Shown: piece by piece, positions 41,922 to 50,172 of the stretch
Position numbering within the stretch: the first letter of the stretch is position 1
How the letters are laid out: each line of letters opens with the position of its first letter
Assembly (NCBI GenBank): GCA_016786585.1
Contig: JAEUUI010000028.1
Span: forward strand, 62,001 to 126,000
Direction of reading: 5' to 3'
Source: Cyclobacteriaceae bacterium
GTDB lineage: Bacteria; Bacteroidota; Bacteroidia; Cytophagales; Cyclobacteriaceae
DNA: 64,000 nucleotides
The notes under the pieces: generated by a model
Seen by the model: the letters and a program-made list of their open reading frames with translations, nothing else
Databases searched by the model: none
What the model was told of the DNA's origin: nothing
Program-made: the position numbers and the translations under genes

Positions 41922-43364
41922 TTAAGCGTTAAATTCTGCTAGTAGAGACTTGATTGATTTTTCTGAATCGCGAAGATCACTTTCCACGATCCGTACATTC
42001 TGATTTTTAAATGCATCGAGGTTAACGGCTGCACCGGGGGTGGTGAATACCGCCTTTCCTTTAATCGGTTTCTTCCGTCCGAATCCGGGAGCTTTCAGCA
42101 GGTCGAGCACTTTCATGCGTACCCACTGATCGTTCACTTTACCTTTGTAGATGATGGCCGCATCGAAATTGCGGAGGTTATCAATGTGCTTCTGGCGAAG
42201 GTCAAGCAATTCGCCTTCAAACTCAGGCACCAGAACTTTGTACCCTGATTTTTCAATCGCATCGATCAATGGCTTCACATCGTTATGATCTACGCGATCA
42301 TGCACGAGGTAAATAGATTTGCCGCCCGTATCTTCCAGCGACTTCTTTTCGTGTGTGTCGAGCAGTTCTTCACGCACGATGTTCTTGAAATCTTCGAGCG
42401 GAGTCTGAAGAATTTCCGCACCTTCCTGCGCATCGGTATCGCGCTTGATGTTGTCGATAAACGCTTTCTGACGTTCGCTTGCGTTGTTGAGTGTAGGCGA
42501 AATCCAGATGAGGCGTGAGAATTGATCTTTACCAACTTTCTGACTCTTCTCCGCCGCGAACTTGTTTTGCAAGTCAACAATCGAACGATCGGCACCATCC
42601 GGAATTTCACCGTACGCGCTTCCGATCAGGTGAATGGAAAGGCTTGCATCTTCGATATCCCTGCGAACAATTTTTTCCAGATCGCTTGCATATCCCGGCA
42701 GAGTTTGATTTGGTAATACGATGTAACCGTGTCGCTGAAGCTCGCGCTTGATGATGTTACGCTGAACCGAAAGGTCGTGTCCTGTCTCTGCGAGGTAAAT
42801 CGTTTTGCGCTTGTAGATATTTTTTACTTCTGATTTTGCAGCACCATCGCGCAATTGAACCAGTGTATCGAAAATGTCGTATGCGAGGTCGACCATCTTC
42901 ATCCAGTATTGGCGTTCTGCTTCGTTGCTGAAATAATCAGCATATTCACGCACTTCACCTGATTCGGTATCGAGCTGATACATTTCGTAGCCAATCAACT
43001 CACGCAAGCGAGGAGGTTGTTCCATCACTGACAGCGGAGCTTTGAAAACCTTGAACACGCGGTTGCGTGTTTTTCCCGAAGCCTCAATGGCTTTGAAGAA
43101 CGTTTCGAGGTTATCCAGGCACTGACCGGATTTTATAAAATCCTGCGACAGCAGACTTACTGCTACCGCTGCATTGTCGAGTTTGGGAGAAGCCATATTA
43201 TCGAACTCACTCTTCAACAAAATTCGTGGCTTATCGCCAAGAACCTGCGTAAGCATAAGTTCCAGGAACCGCTTGAATTGCGTTACCCATCCGGCTTGTC
43301 CGCCCTGGGCTTTCTCATTGTCGCGGTCAGCAAATAATACGAGTACGTCTACTTCAAAATTCAT
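41922..43364 (-). CDS. Protein of three TIR/DUF4062-like domains
   Basis: The product is 480 residues and soluble, with no signal peptide. Three alpha/beta segments can be seen. Residues 1-170 (VDVLVLFADRD, then AAVAVSLLSQDF) resemble a TIR-type flavodoxin-like fold. Residues 187-340 (TIYLAETGHDLSVQRN, then RELQRHGYIVLP) resemble DUF4062/TIR. Residues 349-480 (SIYLVHDRVDHND, then IEKSGYKVLVPEFEGE, then FDAAIIYKG) look like a third TIR-like unit. No clear canonical TIR NADase Glu is recognisable, so a scaffold or adaptor role is as likely as an enzyme. It lies 12 bp from the HEAT/cNMP gene and four bp from the STAND gene, strongly suggesting joint function. Confidence 0.72.
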   Translation of the reverse strand: MNFEVDVLVLFADRDNEKAQGGQAGWVTQFKRFLELMLTQVLGDKPRILLKSEFDNMASPKLDNAAVAVSLLSQDFIKSGQCLDNLETFFKAIEASGKTRNRVFKVFKAPLSVMEQPPRLRELIGYEMYQLDTESGEVREYADYFSNEAERQYWMKMVDLAYDIFDTLVQLRDGAAKSEVKNIYKRKTIYLAETGHDLSVQRNIIKRELQRHGYIVLPNQTLPGYASDLEKIVRRDIEDASLSIHLIGSAYGEIPDGADRSIVDLQNKFAAEKSQKVGKDQFSRLIWISPTLNNASERQKAFIDNIKRDTDAQEGAEILQTPLEDFKNIVREELLDTHEKKSLEDTGGKSIYLVHDRVDHNDVKPLIDAIEKSGYKVLVPEFEGELLDLRQKHIDNLRNFDAAIIYKGKVNDQWVRMKVLDLLKAPGFGRKKPIKGKAVFTTPGAAVNLDAFKNQNVRIVESDLRDSEKSIKSLLAEFNA

Positions 43365-43376
43365 TACTTTCTAGGG

Positions 43377-46300
43377 TTAAAGTTCAGAGGTTAGCACTTT
43401 CGCTTTTGACTGAGTGCTGGTGATATTTTTTATGAGTCCTTCTACAAGTTCGTGGTGATTAGCCATTACGAAATAGAAATCAGCCAGGTTAATCTTGAAA
43501 ACAATTGACCGTTCGGTTGCTTCAATGCTCTTGGCAGGGATGGCTTGTCCATTCTGGAAGATGTCGCCATACACGCTGCCAGCTTTCAATGTTTTGATTA
43601 CTGTCGTGTCATCTTTCAGGTTAATCTCACCAAGAGCCACAATGATGATCGGCATGCCTTGTTCTTTTGCATCGAACGTAAGCTTTTGGCCTTCATTTAA
43701 ATCGATCGGAGAGATTTTGTCGAACAGATCGGCCAGCAATACTCCGTTAATGTTTTTGAATTCGGGAAGCTGCTTGAGGAACAGTACCATTTCAATTCCC
43801 AGGAAGAAACCGTCATCTAACCCATCCAGTAGTTGGTTGTTTTCGATGGATGAGTCAAGGAATTTTTTATCGCGAACCGGCAGGCGTTCAGAAATAACTT
43901 TGTAGAAATTCTTATCCTTATTGTAAATCACCCACGCTGCAGTTTCCTGGAGCATCTTATCCTGATTAAACATCTGCGCAATCAAACCACGGCTTACGCG
44001 GAAATCTTTCAGGTAAGCAGACACATACACTGCACAGACTTTTGTCCAGCGATTGTTCATGTTAAAATCGCGGTTCAGGATGTAGTTGATTACCTGGATC
44101 GGATTGTAGCTTTCGCGAGGGAAATAGATCTGCAACTGCTCAAGCTTTTGGGCAACCGGAATGTCATCGAATAACGGGAAGAGCTTTGGCTTTAGATCTT
44201 TCTCAACGAACAAATCCATCAGCTCAAGCGCATAGGCAACACCGTTCGGATCTCCTGATTCAATGTTCTCGCGCACCAACTGCACAGCTTCCGGATCGTA
44301 CAGAATTGAAAGCAACATGGTGATGTGATCGAAGTTCGAACGAATCTCTTCACGAATGGCATCGCGGAGCAATGCGTACTCAGATTCTTCTGGTAATTCC
44401 GCAAGGGCGGCAAGGTTCCAGATGGTTTTACCAAGTTCTGTTTCCAGTAGTTCCGTTACTTCCTGTGCCTGGCGGCCTGTAGCGCGGTAGTTAATGTACC
44501 GGAGCGAGTAAAGAATTTGTTTTACAATGCGCTTATCCGGGTAGTCTGCTTTTTTCCAGAGCAAGGCAAGTGCTTCATCGCCACCGATGCGGCCCATGAT
44601 CTGTACAATGCGGAGCATGACGAGGTCGGTCTGCCCGGATTTATGAAACGATGTTTCCAATACGGGTAACGCTGCAGGTCCGGCTTCGATCAATGCAGCA
44701 GCGGCATCATGCCCGTAAGTAGGAGAGGAAAGAAGTTCAATCAATACCGACCAGGTTTCAGGCCGTTTTACTTTGCGTGCGGTAATCAATGCCTCGTGAC
44801 GAACCTGTACGCTTACATCGCGCAGCAGTTCCAGTAAAATAAAAATGGTACGCTGACTGATCAGTTTGCGGAGAAGCTTTGCGGCAAGGATACGGTCAGC
44901 CGGTTTCACTGATTTGCTAAGCTTCATCAGTTTATCCGGTGAGATTGAGAGCAGGTCACTGTCTTCTGCTTCGCCCTGTGCAGTTTTTGCCAGGTTTCTG
45001 ATCTCAGAATTCTTAATCGTCTCCTTATCAATGCCGAGTTCCTGGATTTTTTCAACTGCGAAAGACTTCACTTTCGGATATTCACTTTCCGTAAGGCGGA
45101 TAACGGCATTTTCAAAAAGCGTTGGCTCAAGTTTTTCCATCAGCTTCAAACCGTAAATCACTTTGTCTTCGGCCGTGCTGTTAACTTCTTTTTCGAGCAA
45201 CTTATCTACGGTGTACTCGCGTTCGATTTTGTGATCAACCTTTGCTTTGTTTTTGATCAGTGTAGTTTGAAGTGTTTCGCGATAGATTCCGTAAAGCTTA
45301 CTGGCAACAAGGTACCAGCCGATAATCAATGGAATGGCAAACACAGTCATGTAAATCAAGTCTACCAGGTTGAACCGCTGGATGCCAAGAATCAACGCAC
45401 CGGCAACAAGCGTTGCGAAACCGGTAACAACACCTTCGAGCTTAGTTTGTACATCGATTTTGATATTTGTTTCAATCGGGAGAAGATAGAGTTTGAACGA
45501 AGGTTCGTCCAGCGACTCTTTAACCGACAATACAAACAGCTTGCTCATCGCGATCATGATGAAGAAGATAATGAACGATGAGCTGGCGGTAGTGTAACCG
45601 AATGAAAAACCGATTGCAAGCGCAACAAGTGTAAAAATTCCGATCAGGATCGGGTTAACGAGAACGGATGTTTTTAGGCCGTAGTCGGCAATAACCCGGT
45701 CGGCAGCAAATGTTTGAAACAAAAAGCTGAAGATCACAACGGTTGCCTCGAAGTAGGAGAGAAACTTAGGCAGTGCATCTTTTCCTTTATCGCTGAAGAA
45801 CTGTGTTGAGGCATTCAGGAATGAATAGTCCACGAACGTGAGTGCCACCATCGAAGCGATGATGAAGAGCGACAAAAACAATACATATTTGTTCTTGAAG
45901 AATGAAAACGTGGAAAGCTTTTGGTTGAATTGTTTTTCGCTTTTCAGCGACCAGCTTTCATCGGCAAAACGCGCGGAAAGGACGATGAAAAGAATTGTGA
46001 AAATCACGATACCGAAAAGACTGATCGTGAACAGGCTTTCAATTTTTATATAGTTAAGTAAGATTGGAATAGAGAAGAATGAAATCAACGAGGCGAGCAA
46101 CGCGCCCTGGTCAACACTTCCCAGTAGACGTTTCGATTGCTTTACGTTGAAAAGACGGTTGAACGTACCCCAAAATACGAGCAACACCACAAGCGTAAAA
46201 GGAGCGATCTGGGCGTATGAGAAGAACCGCAAATAGCGTTCGTCCATGGCAACATATTGGTGTCCGAATTCAACAAATGCCGCGATAAGGATAATGGTCA

Positions 46301-46571
46301 GAAGGCTTAGGATCGCCAGGAGCCGGAACGGAATTCTGTTTTGCAGGAAGTTGTAAGCAAGTGTCGCAAACAACCCGAAAACCCCAGATAGTACGAATGC
46401 TTCCGGCAGTTTCTGACTTCCGTCAGACAGGCCGAGGAACTGCGTTTGCGCAGCTACGCTGAAGGTCGCCAGAAAAGCTCCCATAAAGAAGCTCATGATC
46501 AGCAATAATCCAACGCGTCCTGTCTCGCCCTCCTCAATAGAGAAGACCTTGTTCAGTAGACTTTCTTTCAT
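43377..46571 (-). CDS. NTP/NDP-translocase-like membrane protein fused to HEAT repeats and a cNMP-binding-like domain
   Basis: The product is 1064 residues. Residues 18-430 form about twelve membrane helices, related to the nucleotide translocase/MFS group (helix pattern and the KESLDEPSFKLYLLPIETNIKIDVQTKLEG segment). Residues about 455-930 are helical HEAT-type repeats (for example LLELLRDVSVQVRHEAL). Residues about 940-1064 form a double-stranded beta-helix like the cyclic-nucleotide-binding domain (AGSVYGDIFQNGQ in place of the usual phosphate-binding cassette). The Arg that contacts the cyclic phosphate is not evident, so nucleotide binding is uncertain. It is first in the six-gene array, with a 271-bp upstream region. 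Confidence 0.82.
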   Translation of the reverse strand: MKESLLNKVFSIEEGETGRVGLLLIMSFFMGAFLATFSVAAQTQFLGLSDGSQKLPEAFVLSGVFGLFATLAYNFLQNRIPFRLLAILSLLTIILIAAFVEFGHQYVAMDERYLRFFSYAQIAPFTLVVLLVFWGTFNRLFNVKQSKRLLGSVDQGALLASLISFFSIPILLNYIKIESLFTISLFGIVIFTILFIVLSARFADESWSLKSEKQFNQKLSTFSFFKNKYVLFLSLFIIASMVALTFVDYSFLNASTQFFSDKGKDALPKFLSYFEATVVIFSFLFQTFAADRVIADYGLKTSVLVNPILIGIFTLVALAIGFSFGYTTASSSFIIFFIMIAMSKLFVLSVKESLDEPSFKLYLLPIETNIKIDVQTKLEGVVTGFATLVAGALILGIQRFNLVDLIYMTVFAIPLIIGWYLVASKLYGIYRETLQTTLIKNKAKVDHKIEREYTVDKLLEKEVNSTAEDKVIYGLKLMEKLEPTLFENAVIRLTESEYPKVKSFAVEKIQELGIDKETIKNSEIRNLAKTAQGEAEDSDLLSISPDKLMKLSKSVKPADRILAAKLLRKLISQRTIFILLELLRDVSVQVRHEALITARKVKRPETWSVLIELLSSPTYGHDAAAALIEAGPAALPVLETSFHKSGQTDLVMLRIVQIMGRIGGDEALALLWKKADYPDKRIVKQILYSLRYINYRATGRQAQEVTELLETELGKTIWNLAALAELPEESEYALLRDAIREEIRSNFDHITMLLSILYDPEAVQLVRENIESGDPNGVAYALELMDLFVEKDLKPKLFPLFDDIPVAQKLEQLQIYFPRESYNPIQVINYILNRDFNMNNRWTKVCAVYVSAYLKDFRVSRGLIAQMFNQDKMLQETAAWVIYNKDKNFYKVISERLPVRDKKFLDSSIENNQLLDGLDDGFFLGIEMVLFLKQLPEFKNINGVLLADLFDKISPIDLNEGQKLTFDAKEQGMPIIIVALGEINLKDDTTVIKTLKAGSVYGDIFQNGQAIPAKSIEATERSIVFKINLADFYFVMANHHELVEGLIKNITSTQSKAKVLTSEL

Positions 46572-46665
46572 AGATTTTCGACAAATGCATATAAAATTCG
46601 ATATAATTAAATTTATTTCCTACAGACGACAAAAAATTCACAATTAGCCATTTTATGCTATTGTA

Positions 46666-46684
46666 ATTAAAGTTTTACTTTAAT
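46666..46684. promoter_or_regulatory. Perfect 8-bp inverted repeat upstream of the six-gene array
   Basis: ATTAAAGT and ACTTTAAT flank a TTT spacer, centred about 104 bp before the first start codon at 46571, in an AT-rich 271-bp intergenic region. It could be an operator. No clear TAnnTTTG promoter was found on the minus strand here, and the rest of the gap shows nothing recognisable. Confidence 0.35.
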
Positions 46685-46842
46685 GTTAAACCGGTAAACT
46701 TCTAATTGATTTTTTGTTGCTCGGCAGCACACTTCCATCCGGGGAAAAATTTCTGAGCGCTATTTATATCGATTCCTGCTAAGATGTAATCCTTGAAAAG
46801 AATTCACCAGAATTTGATACCGTTTTACCTGCCCAAAATGCG

Positions 46843-48030
46843 TTAGGGAAGCAGCAAGGAACTATCGCCATAACTCAAAAAGCGGTAGCCATGGCTCAGC
46901 GCCTGGGCATACACGTTCCGCCACTGCCCGCCAATGAAAGCCGCAACTAATAACATAAGGGTTGACCCGGGTTGATGGAAATTGGTAATCAAGCCGTTGC
47001 AAAGCCTGAAGCGATACCCGGGATAAATAAATATCGATGTGGATCCGGTAATGCTCATTAACCTCTTGGAATCCATGTGTGAGAGAACCGCCCGGAGCGA
47101 GTCGGCCGGTGAAACCGAATCGGGGAGTTGGTAAGGGTCATGTTGGGTAATGGTAAACTCCGCTACGGCAGATGCGATCAACTTAACGCCAAACCAGTAT
47201 AGACTTTCCAGCGTACGCATGGATGTTGTTCCTACCGGGATGATTTTTTGCAGATGCTTCAGCAGCTTTTCGATTGTTTCCCTTTTTACGGTAATCTGTT
47301 CGTGATGCATCACGTGATCGAGCGCATTTTCTGCTTTCACGGGTTGAAATGTTCCTGCGCTTACATGCAACGTAAGGAACTCACGATCAACACCCTTACT
47401 TTTCAGGCCGCTGAAAACCTGTTCAGTGAAATGAAGCCCGGCTGTTGGCGCAGCCACTGCACCTTCGTGATTGGAATAAATGGTTTGGTAACGAACCGTA
47501 TCTTCCTGTTCAGCCGCCCGCTTGATATACGGTGGCAACGGTGTATTGCCAGCGGCCGTAATGATTTCAGAGAACGTACGATTTCCAGGCCACGAAAATT
47601 CGATGAGTCCTTCTGTTCGGTTTGCTAGTGAGGCAGTTAAGGTTATACCATTCAGCGCTTTCGACAGAACCTGACCGTCCTTCCAGCGCTTAAGGTTACC
47701 GATGGCGCAATGCCATGTGCACGTGTTCTTAACGAGCATGGCAGACGCCAGCAACGTATCAGGCGAAACCGGGTTCAATAAAAATATTTCAATATCTGCA
47801 CCTGACTCTTTTTGAAAATGAAGTCGCGCAGGGATAACCTTTGTGTCGTTAAATACAAGCAACGAGCCCGCAGGGATAAAATCCGGGAGGCTTTTAAATA
47901 TTTCGTGATCGATTTTGCCTTGCCGGTATACAAGTAGTTTTGATTCATCGCGGTTTGCCAGCGGCTGATATGCGATCCGGTCATCGGGTAACTCGTAGGT
48001 GTATTCGTTTATGTTGATGAATGACTGCAT
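46843..48030 (-). CDS. queA: S-adenosylmethionine:tRNA ribosyltransferase-isomerase QueA
   Basis: QueA transfers the ribosyl part of SAM to preQ1 in tRNA, giving epoxyqueuosine. Landmarks are YELPDDRIAYQPLANRDESKLLVY at the start, FNDTKVIPARL, AAPTAGLHFT, LHVSAGTFQPVKAE, VGTTSMRTLES, and NFHQPGSTLMLLVAAF near the end. At 395 residues it is longer than E. coli QueA (about 356), mainly through a longer central segment and C-terminus. It is divergent to menC. Confidence 0.93.
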   Translation of the reverse strand: MQSFININEYTYELPDDRIAYQPLANRDESKLLVYRQGKIDHEIFKSLPDFIPAGSLLVFNDTKVIPARLHFQKESGADIEIFLLNPVSPDTLLASAMLVKNTCTWHCAIGNLKRWKDGQVLSKALNGITLTASLANRTEGLIEFSWPGNRTFSEIITAAGNTPLPPYIKRAAEQEDTVRYQTIYSNHEGAVAAPTAGLHFTEQVFSGLKSKGVDREFLTLHVSAGTFQPVKAENALDHVMHHEQITVKRETIEKLLKHLQKIIPVGTTSMRTLESLYWFGVKLIASAVAEFTITQHDPYQLPDSVSPADSLRAVLSHMDSKRLMSITGSTSIFIYPGYRFRLCNGLITNFHQPGSTLMLLVAAFIGGQWRNVYAQALSHGYRFLSYGDSSLLLP

Positions 48031-48047
48031 CGGCTATTCAAAGAGGA

Positions 48048-48055
48048 CAAAATTA
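48048..48055 (-). promoter_or_regulatory. Promoter -7 element TAATTTTG for queA
   Basis: CAAAATTA on the + strand reads TAATTTTG on the - strand, an exact TAnnTTTG match, 17 bases before the queA start. No TTG was found at the standard distance further upstream, so support is partial. Confidence 0.45.
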
Positions 48056-48098
48056 ACCCGGAAAATTATTATTTAATTTGGCGCTGGTTTACTACTGT

Positions 48099-49178
48099 AT
48101 GGCACTACGCGCATCGGTTACAAAAAAGGTATTTGAATTCAATTTCACGGCCCGCACTTCGCGTGGCCGGATGAAAAACCGCGTCAGTTGGTTTATCAGG
48201 CTTTGGAATGACGCCAACCCTGACGTATTCGGACTGGGTGAATGTGCCCCGTTGCAGGGATTGAGCATTGACGATAAGCCTGATTATGAGGAGGTTATGA
48301 ACGGTGTTGTAGCACGTGTTGATGAACTCAACCTGTCTGGCAACACCCTTTTGCAGGATGCTGCCGGGATTGTTCCGGCCGGGTTTCCGTCAATTCTTTT
48401 CGGATTGGAAACTGCGCTGCTCGATTTAAAGAACGGAGGCAAACGACTGATTTTCGAGAACAGCTTTTCTGCTTCGAAGCCGATACCAATCAACGGGCTT
48501 GTATGGATGGGCGATCTGGACGAGATGCTCCAGCAGGCCTCTATAAAAATTGAGGAGGGTTTTCGCTGTATCAAGATTAAAGTAGGCGGATTGAATTTCG
48601 AAAAAGAGTGCGACATCTTGAACTACATCCGTAAAAAGTATTTTCGGGAAGACATCACGTTGCGCCTCGATGCGAACGGTGCATTCAAAACCGAAGAAGC
48701 GCTATACAAACTTTACGATCTTTCGAGATATAAAATTCATTCCATCGAACAACCGATCAAGCCGCGGCAGCCGGAGCTTGAAGAACTCTGCAGGAAGTCG
48801 CCTATCCCGGTTGCACTTGATGAAGAGATGATTGGCGTTCAATCCGCGGAAGCAAAAAAAGAACTGTTGTCGAAAGTCAAACCGCAATACGTTATTGTAA
48901 AACCAAGTTTGCATGGTGGCATTCGCGGGACACAGGAATGGATCTCGATTGCCGAATCGATGAACATTGGCTGGTGGATAACGTCAGCGCTTGAATCGAA
49001 CATCGGGTTGAACGCGATTTGTCAACTTACAGCTAACTACTCAGTTTCAATTCCGCAGGGATTGGGTACAGGCGCGTTGTACGACAATAATTTTGAGTCA
49101 CCGCTGGAGGTTAAGAAGGGTGAGATATTTTATAATCCAAAGCTCTCCTGGAACCTCGAAGAATTTTTTGAAGCCTGA
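48099..49178 (+). CDS. menC: Enolase-superfamily enzyme, probable o-succinylbenzoate synthase
   Basis: The product is 359 residues with a capping N-terminal domain and a barrel. Barrel motifs are CIKIKVG (catalytic Lys), LRLDANGAF, SIEQPI and ALDEEM (metal ligands Asp, Glu, Asp), VIVKPSLHGG (second Lys) and WWITSALESNIGLNAICQ. The last motif and GLGTGALYDNNFESP match Bacteroidota MenC, which dehydrates SHCHC in menaquinone synthesis. The close relative dipeptide epimerase cannot be fully excluded. Menaquinone would be the electron source for the act/cox genes in this window. The ATG at 48099 is used; a TTG at 48078 would add seven residues. Confidence 0.78.
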   Translation: MALRASVTKKVFEFNFTARTSRGRMKNRVSWFIRLWNDANPDVFGLGECAPLQGLSIDDKPDYEEVMNGVVARVDELNLSGNTLLQDAAGIVPAGFPSILFGLETALLDLKNGGKRLIFENSFSASKPIPINGLVWMGDLDEMLQQASIKIEEGFRCIKIKVGGLNFEKECDILNYIRKKYFREDITLRLDANGAFKTEEALYKLYDLSRYKIHSIEQPIKPRQPELEELCRKSPIPVALDEEMIGVQSAEAKKELLSKVKPQYVIVKPSLHGGIRGTQEWISIAESMNIGWWITSALESNIGLNAICQLTANYSVSIPQGLGTGALYDNNFESPLEVKKGEIFYNPKLSWNLEEFFEA

Positions 49179-49676
49179 TCAGCTTTTTCGTTTGATGTAT
49201 GCACCTTCGAATGCACAGTTGGCCTCGTGCATCCGGCAAAGGTTTACTTCTTTAATGTCGATTTTGGTTTCGGTAAGCATCAGCGTGAATTGCAAGGGGC
49301 ATTCATCCGCTTCATAAAATCCTACGTAGTATGTTTTTTCATGGCTAACCATTACCATGTTTCCTTTCGCTTCACCTTTACAGCCTGCCTGGGCAACCGA
49401 AAGTTCAAATGAAAGGTCGTTGCCGTTTTCGGTGATTACTAAAACTGCTGTGAAACCTTTTGTAGTGCTTTCATGATCGTAGATGCCGGCAAACCGCTGA
49501 TAGTCATAAACAGTTTTGTTATCCGGCTGTTCATAAAAATCTTTCGTGGAGTCGATTTCAACCGCTGATCCTGCAGACTTTTCATCCTTCTTTTTTTCGC
49601 CACAACTTGCAACAAGTCCTGTCAAAAGGATCGGTAAAATGATTAAAATACTGTTTATGGTTCTGATCTTCAGCAT
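49179..49676 (-). CDS. Small lipoprotein, unknown function
   Basis: The product is 165 residues. A signal peptide ends in the lipobox LVASC (about residue 25), followed by a charged linker and a compact domain of about 110 residues with three cysteines (AGCKGE, DECPLQF, NLCRMHEANC). The pattern of strands suggests a small beta sandwich. No named family is recognised. It abuts menC tail to tail with no gap. Confidence 0.72.
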   Translation of the reverse strand: MLKIRTINSILIILPILLTGLVASCGEKKKDEKSAGSAVEIDSTKDFYEQPDNKTVYDYQRFAGIYDHESTTKGFTAVLVITENGNDLSFELSVAQAGCKGEAKGNMVMVSHEKTYYVGFYEADECPLQFTLMLTETKIDIKEVNLCRMHEANCAFEGAYIKRKS

Positions 49677-49750
49677 GTTGCGAATTGAATTCCTATGAAA
49701 AATACTAAATGTCTGTCGCTAAAATGACATTTTGCAGCTAACTGATTTGC

Positions 49751-49758
49751 TACTTTTG
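49751..49758 (+). promoter_or_regulatory. Promoter -7 element TACTTTTG, three bases before a start codon
   Basis: An exact TAnnTTTG match lies at 49751-49758 with TTTG at 49731-49734, a spacing of 16 bases (slightly short). The ATG of the DoxX-like gene is at 49762, so a transcript from this promoter would have almost no leader. Confidence 0.5.
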
Positions 49759-49761
49759 CAT

Positions 49762-50172
49762 ATGGAAAAAATCAAGCCGGTAATCTATTGGACAGCAAGA
49801 ATTGCTGCTGCCATAATCATGGTTCAAACGCTTTACTTCAAATTCTCCGGGGCAGAAGAATCGATCTATATTTTTTCCACCGTTGGAATGGAACCCTGGG
49901 GCAGGATTGGTACAGGGATTCTTGAACTGGTTGCTTCGGTTTTAATTCTTATCAATGCAACTGCATGGCTTGGTGCACTGCTTGGCCTTGGCCTGATGGC
50001 GGGAGCCCTGTTTTTTCATCTTACCATTTTAGGTATTGAGGTAAAAGGCGATGGCGGCTACCTTTTTTTACTTGCCGTGCTCGTGGCTGTATTATGTGCG
50101 ATTGTTCTCGCATTCAACAAGCAACGCATAACAGACATTGCTGCAAAAGTTTTTGGTAAAAAGAAAAATTAA
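49762..50172 (+). CDS. DoxX-like membrane protein
   Basis: The product is 136 residues with four helices. The pattern (helix 1 with IIMVQTLYFKFSG, GMEPWGRIGTGILELVASVLIL in helix 2) resembles the DoxX/DoxD group of small quinone- or thiol-related membrane proteins. The ATG at 49762 gives the family-like start; an in-frame start at 49732 would precede the predicted promoter. It is convergent with and overlaps the next gene by four bases. The function is not known. Confidence 0.7.
   Translation: MEKIKPVIYWTARIAAAIIMVQTLYFKFSGAEESIYIFSTVGMEPWGRIGTGILELVASVLILINATAWLGALLGLGLMAGALFFHLTILGIEVKGDGGYLFLLAVLVAVLCAIVLAFNKQRITDIAAKVFGKKKN

Noticed and set aside
28032-46571. Calling the minus-strand array a phage-defence island
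   Set aside because: TIR-like and STAND domains suggest it, but there is no recognisable nuclease, no phage or mobile gene nearby, and half of the genes are envelope proteins. Kept only as an alternative reading.
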